From Actinophytocola sp035634895 (GTDB lineage Bacteria > Actinomycetota > Actinomycetes > Mycobacteriales > Pseudonocardiaceae): a DNA stretch of 64,000 bases. This document shows, piece after piece, positions 49,398 to 58,149 of the stretch. Where the stretch lies: contig NZ_DASQCC010000243.1 of the NCBI RefSeq assembly GCF_035634895.1, positions 1-64,000 of the forward strand, read 5' to 3'. The notes beneath the pieces are model-generated. The model saw only the letters and a list, made by a program, of their open reading frames with translations, did no database searches and was not told the DNA's origin. Position 1 is the first letter of the stretch, and every line of letters starts with the position of its first letter. A program made the translations under genes and the position numbers.

Positions 49398-50569
49398 CTC
49401 AGCTCGAACAGGCTCATGACCTCCGGCACGGTGAACACCTGGGGATGGTTCCGGCCGTTCATGCCGCGGATCACGCCCAGCCGCACGAGCTGTTTCGTCA
49501 GGGCGGCGGCCTGTTGCACGGTGATGCCGTTGCGCCGGGAGATCTGCAGGTTCGTGGTGAGCGGGGTGGCGGCCAGGTCGCGCGTGACCCGCACGATTCC
49601 GTCCATGCGTTTGCCCAGCTTGCCGAGGTGTTCCTCGCTGATTCGCTCCGCGCGCTCGATGAATCGCAGTTGGCCGTGGCACAGGGCCGCGATGCCGGAC
49701 GCGAAGAACACCAGGAATCCGTCCAGGTCACCCTTGTGCACCATGTCCAGAATACGGTCGCGGTATTCGTCGCGGTGCCGGCTCAGCCATTCGGACACGG
49801 GCAGCAGCGGGTCGCGCAGCGCGCCTTCCCGAATCAGCGCGAGCGTGATGTAGAGCCGGGAAAGATGGCCGGCGTGTGCCACCGGCGACAGGACCGACAG
49901 CTGGTAGTGGCCCAACCCGACCCTCGCCAGCAGCGGCGCCTCGCAGCCGGAGTCGACCCACGCGGACCACTGCATGCCGCTGGTCTGCAGCTCCGCGCCG
50001 GGTGGGACGGTCAGCAGGTAGGCGTCGTGTGGTTCGGGACCACCAAGCCGACCTGGCCACGTGCGCCAGCTGACCTCGCTCACGTCCTCGCCGTCGATGA
50101 AGCCCAGTGAGTCGAGCGAGCCGTCGATGATCGCGCCGAGTTGGCTCAGCAGTGCGAGGTTGAGCGAGCCGCCCGCGCGGACCCACGTCACCGCCTCGTC
50201 GTTCGCGCGTAGGTGCCGCGCCAGGTTCAGGTCGACCGCAGGCTCGCCGGCCGAGCCCGGCAGATCGGCGAGCAGCAGTTCCCGCAATGCCGCGAAGACG
50301 CCGCCGAGCTCGCCGGAGCCGTGCACGTCGCGAAGCTGTGCCAACCGCACGAGACCGGCACGGTTGGGCAGTCGTGCCGCGGCCTCGTCCAACCGGCCGA
50401 TCGCCTGTTCCGCCTCCGCGAGAATCCGGTAGGTCTGCGGTTGCAGCCGCACCATTGACGGTAAAGGGCGCGGCAGGAACGCCCCGGCAAGGCGCACATG
50501 TGCGGGCAGGTCGTCAATGCCTTCTGCGAGGAACCACCGGCCCGTCTCGGCGGGCATTGCGTCAGGCAT
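49355..50569 (-). CDS. Fic-fold protein with lost catalytic motif
   Basis: A 404-residue Fic-family protein. A Fic N-terminal region (RPLPSMVRLQPQTYRILAEA, about 34-52) precedes a Fic core recognisable by LGHYQL (about 219-224) and RLYITLALIREGAL, and a C-terminal winged helix (about 345-390) follows. The catalytic HPFxxGNGR loop reads LSPVAHAGH here, so the His, the Asn-Gly and the Arg needed for AMP transfer are gone. The N-terminal inhibitory motif, usually (S/T)xxxE(G/N), is likewise altered to SGELGG. It can hardly be an active AMP-transferase; a regulatory role through the winged helix is possible. Confidence 0.8.
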   Translation of the reverse strand: MPDAMPAETGRWFLAEGIDDLPAHVRLAGAFLPRPLPSMVRLQPQTYRILAEAEQAIGRLDEAAARLPNRAGLVRLAQLRDVHGSGELGGVFAALRELLLADLPGSAGEPAVDLNLARHLRANDEAVTWVRAGGSLNLALLSQLGAIIDGSLDSLGFIDGEDVSEVSWRTWPGRLGGPEPHDAYLLTVPPGAELQTSGMQWSAWVDSGCEAPLLARVGLGHYQLSVLSPVAHAGHLSRLYITLALIREGALRDPLLPVSEWLSRHRDEYRDRILDMVHKGDLDGFLVFFASGIAALCHGQLRFIERAERISEEHLGKLGKRMDGIVRVTRDLAATPLTTNLQISRRNGITVQQAAALTKQLVRLGVIRGMNGRNHPQVFTVPEVMSLFELSYPTPPDGDDDVFE

Positions 50570-50978
50570 GGCGGAAAGACTGGCCGACCCGACCAGAAAT
50601 CGGCAAACCTTTCAAAGCGCACACGCAAGATCACCATCCCGGGCATCCTCAGCAATTAGAGGGCGAGGCCCGGGGTGATTCACCTCCAAAACGACTTCAT
50701 GACGAAATCGCCCACAACGAGTCGGCCCTCCCCTCCGCGGACTCACCGTCGGGCTCCCCCCATAGTCGAACAAACGTTCGAGCTGATGTCAAGGCGTGAC
50801 CGGGTGACCTGAGCCGGCGATGCGGGTTCGAGGCCGCGGCAGGCGGCGGGACCGGAACGGGAGCCGCGGCGGCGGGCGGCGGCCGAACACACCGCGATCC
50901 TCAATTCGATCGAACCGTAACCGTTTCAGCCCCGTACACGACACACAACGACGGCAACGTCGACCGTGGGGGTGCGAA
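50570..50978. other. 409-bp gap between divergent genes
   Basis: No gene is supported. An AT-richer segment (50590-50780), including CGAACAAACGTTCG (50767-50780), probably holds promoters for the Fic-like and membrane protein genes. Confidence 0.4.
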
Positions 50979-52100
50979 ATGATTCTGCCCGAACGTGCCA
51001 GCATGAGGCGAAGGTTGCTGCGTTGGCGCACGGCGAAGCCGTTGCGCGACGATTCCCGGTTACGCAGCCGGCTGCCCGAGTACGACGAGCTTTCCCGGGC
51101 ACATCGGCCGATATTCGAACGGCTCAACACGATTTATGTCGAGGCGCGGCTGTACCTGCACCGGCAGGACAGGAACGACTGCCAGAAGATCATCGTCGAT
51201 GCGGTCGGCGCGGCACTCGGGGCGACCGACACGGCGAAGACGGCGGACATCGTCACCGCGGCCGAGGATCGTGCACGGGCGTTTCTCCAGGAGCGCGCGG
51301 AATGGCAGACCCATTGGGGTGGCAGGTCGCGGATCACGCCGTTGCGTGAGGACTCACTCGTGCACGACGGCCGGCTCAGTACCCTCTGGAAGACATACCC
51401 GGGGCCCGTCGGGGAGCTGAACAAGGCCTATCTGGAGGCGCAGCTCTACCTGCGCGGCCGGGATCTGGACACCTGTCTGGAAATGATTCGCAGCACCATC
51501 CACGTGGCGGAGGACAAACCGGAGAACACGCAGCAGATGCTCGAAAAGGAGGCGGGCAGGGTCAAGCGCTTCCTGAACGAACGCGCCGAGCAGACCGCGC
51601 GCAGGCTTTACGCGACCGGCCTGTACCTCGGGGTCGCCATCAGCGCGGTGGTGCTCACCGCGGTCGCACTGATAGCGATTGCCGTCATCCGCCTGTTCCT
51701 TTCCCTGCGCGGTGACAACCAGGAGATTCCGTCCGAGACATTGTCGGCATTGCGGGACGTGCTGGTGTGTATCGGTGGCGGCGCCGCGGGCGCGGTGGTC
51801 AGCACGATCCTGCGGGTGAGCAACACGGACAGGATCGACTACCGGGTCGTCACCCTGCGGACCGCGGCGTTCCGCATCGTCCTCGGCTGGCTGTTCGCCG
51901 CCGCGCTGCTCTTCCTCATCGACGGAAGCATCGTCACGGTGTTCAACGTGCCGGACGACGACACCGGTGTGAAGGCCTTCTTCTTCTGGGGCGGCGTCGG
52001 TTTCCTCGGTGGCTTCAACGAGGTGTGGGCAAGGAACCTGGTCACCCGGTCGGGCTCGGCTCCCGACCCCGGCGGCGCGAAGACCCAACAGCTGAGCTGA
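50979..52100 (+). CDS. membrane protein with duplicated cytoplasmic domain
   Basis: A 373-residue protein. Two related helical blocks (about 30-110 and 135-210) share the pattern LN..Y.EA.LYL..(R/D).(N/D)(D/T)C and end (R/K)RFL(N/Q)ERAE or similar. Spans follow at about 216-243, 265-280, 300-320 and 330-348. ATG 50979 lies seven bases after GGGGG; in-frame upstream starts add Arg-rich sequence with no coding character. Function unknown. Confidence 0.7.
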   Translation: MILPERASMRRRLLRWRTAKPLRDDSRLRSRLPEYDELSRAHRPIFERLNTIYVEARLYLHRQDRNDCQKIIVDAVGAALGATDTAKTADIVTAAEDRARAFLQERAEWQTHWGGRSRITPLREDSLVHDGRLSTLWKTYPGPVGELNKAYLEAQLYLRGRDLDTCLEMIRSTIHVAEDKPENTQQMLEKEAGRVKRFLNERAEQTARRLYATGLYLGVAISAVVLTAVALIAIAVIRLFLSLRGDNQEIPSETLSALRDVLVCIGGGAAGAVVSTILRVSNTDRIDYRVVTLRTAAFRIVLGWLFAAALLFLIDGSIVTVFNVPDDDTGVKAFFFWGGVGFLGGFNEVWARNLVTRSGSAPDPGGAKTQQLS

Positions 52101-52126
52101 GCGGGGTGCCGGCCCGGCACCCCGCC

Positions 52127-53485
52127 TCAGTCGCGGATGACACCCTTGCTGCGCATGAGGAACTCGCCAAGGTAGCCGTCGTGGGGGACGCCCGGGGCCA
52201 TGAGGTACGTCGGGTGGTCGCCGATGTAGAGGTTGCGGATGGTCGGTTCGGCCATGAGCTCGTCGAGGAGACCCTCGTCCTCGGTGACCGCGGTCAGCAC
52301 GAGAGTGTCCCGCAGCGGCGCGACGCCGGCCTCGCGCGTCCACGGCACCACCCACACGCACGGGAAACCCAGCTCGACCCGCGCCTGTGCCGCGGACGGG
52401 TCGGCCAGCTCGAACACCGCGGGCCGCAGCAGCGCGCCGCCGGTGCTCAGCTCGTCGACCACCCCGTCACCGCCGAGGTGCGCCCGCGCGCCGGACGCCT
52501 TCGCCAGCAGGTAGCTCTCCATGACCCGTGCCGTCGCCAGCGGGTACACCGGAAGCACCGCCTTGTCGTCCTCCGGTGGCAGGCTGGGGATCGCCGCCAG
52601 CCGCTCGGCGATGGCCGCAGCGGCCGGGCCCGGGTCGCCCTGGACGAACACGGCCGTCGTGTTGACGCAGGCCGTGCCGCCCTGTGCGCTCACCGAGTCG
52701 ACGATCAGGTCGACGTGGTCCCGCCAGTCGCCCGTGACCAGGATCTTCGAGCGGCCCGGTCCGTTCGGCAGGATCGTGGGGTCGGCCGCGTACTTGTCGA
52801 TGACCTCCTGGCCGCCGTACACCATGCCGAGGTCGGCCCTCCGCAGGATCTCGTCGGCCACGCCGTGGTCGGTCGGCAGCAGCACCACCTGGTCGTCGCC
52901 GAACCCGCACGCACGCAGCGCCGACACCAGCCGGTACGGCGTCAGCGGCTCCCGCCTGGACGGCCGCACGGCGACCCGGTAGCCGGCCGCGACCGCCTCC
53001 AGCCACTCCGCGTGCACCCCGGGGTGGTTGCCGGCGGCATGCACCGCGAACACCTCACCGCGCCGGATCCAGCCCGCCGCGCCCCGCCCGGTCCTCGGGT
53101 CACGCCAGTCGTTCACCGCGCCGACCGGACGGGCCGCCTGCAGGTTGTCGTACGCGCTCGCGGCACGCAGCGCGATGCTCTCCGCGGCGGCCCGCACGAC
53201 CGGCATCGGCATGCCGGACATGCGGCTGACCGTGTGCCGGTACTCGGCCGCCGTCATCCCGTCGACCTCACCGGTCGCGAACGCCTCGCCCGCCTCCATG
53301 AGGGCGGTCACCCGCTTGTCCAGGGGCAGCGGGCGGACCTTGCGCAGCGTGGCCATGGCACGCGTGACGAACAGCGGCGGCACCAGGCTGAGCTCGGCGA
53401 GCGGCCCACCGGCCACGTCGGTGATCGTCAGGCGGTTCCGTGTGCGATAGGAACCGTTGGGCCCCAACGCGTCCAGGGCGATCAT
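52127..53485 (-). CDS. aldehyde dehydrogenase-superfamily protein of the aminohydroxybenzoate cassette
   Basis: A 452-residue protein of the aldehyde dehydrogenase/acyl-CoA reductase fold: the cofactor region AAGNHPGVHAEWLEA and VRPSRREPLTP, MVYGGQEVIDKY and the catalytic Cys in GGTACVNTT (C273). It lies 57 bp after the synthase-II-like gene on the same strand. By analogy with GriC of the grixazone pathway it may reduce an activated aminohydroxybenzoate to the aldehyde, but no GriD-like partner is visible. An ordinary aldehyde dehydrogenase role cannot be excluded. Confidence 0.8.
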   Translation of the reverse strand: MIALDALGPNGSYRTRNRLTITDVAGGPLAELSLVPPLFVTRAMATLRKVRPLPLDKRVTALMEAGEAFATGEVDGMTAAEYRHTVSRMSGMPMPVVRAAAESIALRAASAYDNLQAARPVGAVNDWRDPRTGRGAAGWIRRGEVFAVHAAGNHPGVHAEWLEAVAAGYRVAVRPSRREPLTPYRLVSALRACGFGDDQVVLLPTDHGVADEILRRADLGMVYGGQEVIDKYAADPTILPNGPGRSKILVTGDWRDHVDLIVDSVSAQGGTACVNTTAVFVQGDPGPAAAAIAERLAAIPSLPPEDDKAVLPVYPLATARVMESYLLAKASGARAHLGGDGVVDELSTGGALLRPAVFELADPSAAQARVELGFPCVWVVPWTREAGVAPLRDTLVLTAVTEDEGLLDELMAEPTIRNLYIGDHPTYLMAPGVPHDGYLGEFLMRSKGVIRD

Positions 53486-53541
53486 CGCCGGTCGCCCCCG
53501 GTGACGGTCATCTGTGGAACCTCATCTTCGTGGCGATGCCG

Positions 53542-54642
53542 TCACTTCTCCAGACAGAACTCGTTGATGGGGTAGCCGACGTGCCGGTCCGCCGAGGGCA
53601 GGTAGCCGAGCACCGTGTCGCCCGGCTTGAGCTCGGTGCTGTTGAGCACCACGCCGCCGGGGCCGAGAACCCTTACGTGCCAGTCGTCCTGCAGGATCAG
53701 GTTCACCGAGACGCCGCCCGGCGCCACGGCGTCGATGGAGATGAGCGGCCGGCTCTCGATCTTGACCCGGCCCACGGTGACGACCCTGGTCCGGCCCTTC
53801 ACGTCGACCGCTGTCACCTTGCTGCCGGACTTCAGCTCGCTGAGGTAGTTGGTCCGCTCGTTCTCGCCGAGGGTGTAGGAGTGGATGGCGCCCGCGTTCA
53901 CCCGGAACGGCCGGGTGGGCATGTACGGCAGCGGGTGGGTCTCGCTGACGCACAGGACCATGCCCTTGGAGTGCGAGCCGACCAGAATGCCTTCGTCCTC
54001 ACGGAAGTACGTGCACGTGTCGACGCACGCGCGTTCACCCATGCCGACGTGGGTCGTGGCCGTGACGGTGAGCTCCACCAGCTCCAGGTCCACGCTGTCC
54101 ACGACGGAGGCGGCCTTCAGCGCGGTGGCGTCGCCGACGGCGCCCGGCGCGAGCATGACGCCGTCGGAGCCGTGCTCCAGCACGCCGAAGATGATCTCCG
54201 CCTCCTGCACGTCCTGCGCGACGGTGAACAGGCTGCCGGTCGCCCCCGCCGCGGCGGCGATCACGATCTCCAGCGGGATCTTCGTCGGATCCCGGAACAG
54301 AAGCAGGGTCCACGGGCTGTGCCGGGCGGACTCGCAGGCCTCTTCCAGCGTGGCCGGGTCCTTGACCTCCACGAACCGGCCGAACTCGACGTCGGGGTGT
54401 GCCGCGGCCAAGCCTGCGGGCTCGCCGTGCTCGGCGGGCACGACGATGACGACGTCGACCTGGCCGAGGTCCTCGGGCAGGCTGGTGCCCTGCGGGAACA
54501 GCACCTTCTTGATGGTGGGCGGAAGCCCCTCGAAGTCGGCGACGTTGTCGGACACCACTCCGTCCACCCGTTGGTGCAGCGCCTCCTCGATCACGGCCGA
54601 CTTGGCGTCGGACGCGCGGACGTCGACCCAGGTGAGCTTCAT
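53542..54642 (-). CDS. griH-like: 3-dehydroquinate synthase II / GriH-like 3-amino-4-hydroxybenzoate synthase
   Basis: A 366-residue protein of the dehydroquinate synthase II (AroB') family: LTWVDVRASDAKSAVIEEAL at the start, DGVMLAPG, the Cys-containing ERACVDTCTYFREDEGILVG and NAGAIHSYTL. In actinomycetes this family (GriH, AsuA2-like) cyclises the C7 aminosugar-like product of the partner aldolase to 3-amino-4-hydroxybenzoate. In archaea it makes dehydroquinate. The ATGA overlap with the aldolase gene supports the coupled pathway. Confidence 0.9.
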   Translation of the reverse strand: MKLTWVDVRASDAKSAVIEEALHQRVDGVVSDNVADFEGLPPTIKKVLFPQGTSLPEDLGQVDVVIVVPAEHGEPAGLAAAHPDVEFGRFVEVKDPATLEEACESARHSPWTLLLFRDPTKIPLEIVIAAAAGATGSLFTVAQDVQEAEIIFGVLEHGSDGVMLAPGAVGDATALKAASVVDSVDLELVELTVTATTHVGMGERACVDTCTYFREDEGILVGSHSKGMVLCVSETHPLPYMPTRPFRVNAGAIHSYTLGENERTNYLSELKSGSKVTAVDVKGRTRVVTVGRVKIESRPLISIDAVAPGGVSVNLILQDDWHVRVLGPGGVVLNSTELKPGDTVLGYLPSADRHVGYPINEFCLEK

Positions 54643-55532
54643 AGCGGTGATCCTTCTCTTGCCGCACGCGGTGGTGCGGCGGTTCCGTACTGGATTCTGA
54701 TGGTCTCGGTCGGCCAGCTGGCGAACTCGGCGGGCGCCGGCGGCACGAGATCACCATGCACGCGCTCCGCGAGCAGGCGGGTCAGCTCCCCCGGGTTCGC
54801 GTCCTCGAAGATGTTGCGCCCCACGGCCAAACCCGCCGCGCCGCCGAGCAGCACCTCGTCGACGAACTCCATGAGGCCTTCCCGGTCACCCGCTCGCGGT
54901 CCACCGGCGGCCAGGACCGGAACCGGTGCGGCGGCGGTGATCTCCCGCATTTCGGTGGCGGAGCCGACGTAGTAGGTCTTGACCAGGTCCGCGCCCAGCT
55001 CCACCGCCAGGGTCACGGCGTGCGCGACCATTCCGGGATCCGTCGGGGTGGCGATCTCGGGACCGCGCGGGTACATCATCGCCAGAATGGGAATGTTCCA
55101 GCGGTCGCACGACTCCGCGACGACCGCCAGGTCGCCGATCTGCCGCGCCTCCTCGCGCGAGCCGACGTTCACGTGGACGCTGACCGCGTCGGCCCCGAGC
55201 CGCAGGGCCTCCTCCACCGTCCCGACGAGCACCTTTCCGTCGGGATCGGGAGCGTGTACGGTGCTGGCACTCAGATGGACGATGAGCGACAGCTGCTTGA
55301 ACCAGGCTGGATCGACGAATCGGATATTTCCCTTGTGCAGCACCACCGCGTCGGCGCCGTTGACCGCGAGCTGGCCGACCAGGGTGTTGAGCCCTTTTCC
55401 ACCGCCAGGAATGGGACCAACCGTCAAAGAATGATCCAGCGGCACGATCATCGTGCGCTGCGGGTTGTTTCGAAATAGTCGATTGAGCCTTAACCTACGC
55501 GCGTTTGACACGCCATAGAATGGCTTTCTCAT
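54639..55532 (-). CDS. griI-like: GriI/AroA'-like class I aldolase
   Basis: A 297-residue DeoC/FbaB-fold aldolase: MIVPLDHSLTVGP (D33), MMYPRG (Y154) and the Schiff-base Lys in LVKTYYVGS (K185). In the GriI subfamily it joins aspartate semialdehyde and dihydroxyacetone phosphate to form the precursor that GriH aromatises. The archaeal ADTH synthase is the alternative function. First gene of the cassette, with a 650-bp non-coding region upstream. Confidence 0.9.
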   Translation of the reverse strand: MRKPFYGVSNARRLRLNRLFRNNPQRTMIVPLDHSLTVGPIPGGGKGLNTLVGQLAVNGADAVVLHKGNIRFVDPAWFKQLSLIVHLSASTVHAPDPDGKVLVGTVEEALRLGADAVSVHVNVGSREEARQIGDLAVVAESCDRWNIPILAMMYPRGPEIATPTDPGMVAHAVTLAVELGADLVKTYYVGSATEMREITAAAPVPVLAAGGPRAGDREGLMEFVDEVLLGGAAGLAVGRNIFEDANPGELTRLLAERVHGDLVPPAPAEFASWPTETIRIQYGTAAPPRAAREGSPL

Positions 55533-56181
55533 TAAGTCCTCTCATGCGCCGGCAGTTCGCAGGATTCTCGGTTTTTTCCCAACAACTTCCACGGGAGCCA
55601 AGCGCGCAGGCGCCATCGTAGCGGCACCACCTTCCCCGGGCAACCCACAGATCTTGCCCGGCGAAACGGGTGTCACAGCGCGCGGACCAGCGGATATGTG
55701 CCATCTCCGGACACGATGGTTTTTCGCAATGCGGACGTTCCCACATCCGGGAACTTTCCGGCTCCACGGTGACACCGCACACAGCCACTCACGCAACGCA
55801 CAAAATTGAAAGTTAAATACTCCATTGGGAGGCAGGACTTCGTCCACCAGACCGAACACGGGCCTTTCGCCTTACCACCTGTCCGACCACCCGCGCCACC
55901 ACAGCACGTGGGGAAATCGAGGGTTTGCCGACCACCGCCACGACCACCGCCGGAGAACACCCCCGCGCCAACCGTTTCCGCACCTCCGCCGGCGAAGCCG
56001 CGGGTAGCGGGATCCGGAATGTCCTCCGCGACGCCGTGCATCGTCCTGACCGCCGCGAACCGCGGGTGTCCCGGCTGGCACAGTCCGATCCAGACAAATC
56101 CAGCGCCGGGCCCGGTCCGCCGGGCACACGGCCAGCATGAACACGCCCGGCGTGGAAAAGTAGCCGTGGAGGTGAGCAGAC
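55533..56181. other. 650-bp intergenic region upstream of the aldolase gene
   Basis: Divergent promoter region of the aminohydroxybenzoate cassette and corA. Open frames on both strands lack ribosome sites and coding bias, so I call no gene. AT-richer patches near 55500-55560 and 55740-55830 are candidate promoters. Confidence 0.4.
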
Positions 56182-57321
56182 ATGCCCGACAGCCGGCTCC
56201 GTTTCCTGCGGCCACGCCGCTCCCCCGTCGGCGACCAGCAGGAGCCGGCGGCGCCGGAGCGGTCCATGAGCACGCACCCCAACCTGGCACCGGTGCCACC
56301 CGAGGCCAGCGTGGTCGACAGCGCCGTCTACCGGGACGGGAAGCGGATCGCCTCACCCGCGACGCTGGCCGAGGCGCTGCGCAGCCTCCCCGACGAGGCG
56401 AGCATGGCCTGGATCGGTCTGTACCGGCCGGCGGAGGAGCAGCTGCTGACGCTGGCCGAGCAGTTCGGGCTGCACGAGCTGGCGGTCGAGGACGCGATCG
56501 TCGCCCACCAGCGACCGAAGCTGGAGCGCTACGGCGACACGCTGTTCGCGGTGCTGCGGGCCGCCCGCTACGTCGACGAGACCGAGGAGGTCGACTTCGG
56601 CGAGCTGCACGTGTTCCTCGGGCCGGGTTTCGTGCTCACCGTGCGGCACAGCGAGGCCCCGGACCTGGCCGCGGTGCGCACCCGCATGGAGGGCGACACC
56701 GACCTGCTGCGCCTCGGTCCGGAGGCCGTGCTGTACGCCGTGCTGGACGCGGTCGTCGACGGTTACGCCCCGGTCATCGCCGGGCTGCAGAACGACATCG
56801 ACGAGATCGAGACCGAGGTGTTCGGCGGCGACCCGAAGGTGTCCCGCCGCATCTACGAGCTGTCCCGCGAGGTGATCGAGTTCCAGCGCGCCACCCACCC
56901 GCTGCTCGGCGTGCTCGCCTCGCTGGAGGCCGGGTTCACGAAGTACCGCACCGACGAGGAGCTGCAACGGAAGCTGCGGGACGTCACCGACCACCTCACG
57001 ACCGTCACCGAGCGGGTCGACGACTTCCGCCTGCTGCTCTCCAACATCCTCGCCGTGAACGCGACCCTGGTCACCCAGGCCCAGAACGAGGAGATGAAGC
57101 ACCTCACCGAGGCCAGCTACGACCAGAACGAGGAGATCAAGAAGGTCTCCGCGTGGGCGGCCATCCTGTTCGCCCCCACGCTCATCGGCACCGTCTACGG
57201 GATGAACTTCGACCACATCCCGGAGCTGCACTGGCTCCTGGGCTATCCGTTCGCGATCACGCTCATGCTGTGCACCTGCTTCGGCCTCTACCACATCTTC
57301 AAGCGCCGCGGCTGGCTGTGA
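56182..57321 (+). CDS. corA: CorA-family Mg2+/Co2+ transporter
   Basis: A 379-residue CorA protein: an N-terminal cytoplasmic domain, the long stalk helix (about 250-320, RVDDFRLLLSNILAVNATLVTQAQNEEMKHLTEASYDQNEEIKKVSAWAAILFAP), two spans and the pore motif YGMNF (GMN about 332-334). It forms a pentameric divalent-cation channel in the membrane. ATG behind GGAGG. Stand-alone, convergent with the SDR gene, which ends one base away. Confidence 0.94.
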   Translation: MPDSRLRFLRPRRSPVGDQQEPAAPERSMSTHPNLAPVPPEASVVDSAVYRDGKRIASPATLAEALRSLPDEASMAWIGLYRPAEEQLLTLAEQFGLHELAVEDAIVAHQRPKLERYGDTLFAVLRAARYVDETEEVDFGELHVFLGPGFVLTVRHSEAPDLAAVRTRMEGDTDLLRLGPEAVLYAVLDAVVDGYAPVIAGLQNDIDEIETEVFGGDPKVSRRIYELSREVIEFQRATHPLLGVLASLEAGFTKYRTDEELQRKLRDVTDHLTTVTERVDDFRLLLSNILAVNATLVTQAQNEEMKHLTEASYDQNEEIKKVSAWAAILFAPTLIGTVYGMNFDHIPELHWLLGYPFAITLMLCTCFGLYHIFKRRGWL

Positions 57322-57322
57322 G

Positions 57323-58057
57323 TCAGACCGCGGTGCCGCCGGTGACCGGCAGCACGACGCCCGTCACGAACGAGGCGCGGTCGCTGAGCAGCCAGGCGGC
57401 CGCCTGGGCGATCTCCTCCGGCTGGGCGGCCCGGCCGAGCGGGGTGCCCGCGACGATCCGGTCGATCACGCCGGGGTCGTGCCGGTTCCAGTCCTCGACC
57501 ATCTCGGTCATGGTGAGACCCGGCGCGATGGCGTTGACGCGGATGCCGTCCTTCGCGTAGGTCACGGCCGCGGACTCGGTGAGGCTGTTGACGGCGCGCT
57601 TGGCCGCGCCGTACGCGGGCAGCGCCGGGTTCCCCATGAGGCTGCCGACGCTGCTGGTGTTGACGATGGCGCCGCCGTTGCCGGCCATGGCCTTCACCTC
57701 GGCCGACACGGCGTAGAAGACGCCCTTGAGGTTGACCCGCAGGACGAGGTCGAAGTCGTCCTCGGGGAAGTCCGCGACCGGATGCGGCGGCACCCCGACC
57801 GCGCCGTTGTTGAACGCGATGTCGAGCCGGCCGTGCCGCTCGACGACGGTGGCCACGGCGCGTTCGATGCTCGCGACGTCACCGAGGTCGGCGACCACGT
57901 AGGACGCGCCGGGCAGGTCGTCGGCGATGGCCTTGAGCGCGCTCTCGGTGCGTGCGGTGAGGACGACGGTGGCGCCTTCCTCGGTGAACAGGCGCGCCGC
58001 GGCGGCGCCGATGCCACGGCTGGCGCCGGTGACGAGTGCGATCTTGTCAGTGAGCAT
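57323..58057 (-). CDS. short-chain dehydrogenase/reductase
   Basis: A 244-residue classical SDR: cofactor loop TGASRGIG (about 9-16), NNGA (position of the usual NNAG), the catalytic Ser-x12-Tyr-x3-Lys set (SSVGSLMGNPALPAYGAAK) and VNAIAPGLTMTEMV. ATG 58057 (GAGG seven bases before) is preferred over 58063. It is divergent from an MmyB-type regulator gene, a common actinobacterial pair in which the regulator controls the SDR. Confidence 0.93.
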   Translation of the reverse strand: MLTDKIALVTGASRGIGAAAARLFTEEGATVVLTARTESALKAIADDLPGASYVVADLGDVASIERAVATVVERHGRLDIAFNNGAVGVPPHPVADFPEDDFDLVLRVNLKGVFYAVSAEVKAMAGNGGAIVNTSSVGSLMGNPALPAYGAAKRAVNSLTESAAVTYAKDGIRVNAIAPGLTMTEMVEDWNRHDPGVIDRIVAGTPLGRAAQPEEIAQAAAWLLSDRASFVTGVVLPVTGGTAV

Positions 58058-58149
58058 TCCCATGCCTCGACCATGCGTCCTGGCCGCGGCCCCCTGACAG
58101 GCCCTGGCGATACCTGGCTGGGCGGCGCCGGGAGGGTCATGCTGGAGGT

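Noticed and set aside
47514..49682. Long minus-strand frame over the oxidoreductase and TPR genes
   Set aside because: Shadow of well-supported genes in other frames.
55806..57560. Plus-strand frame across corA
   Set aside because: CorA is clear in another frame; the upstream part has no ribosome site or motif.
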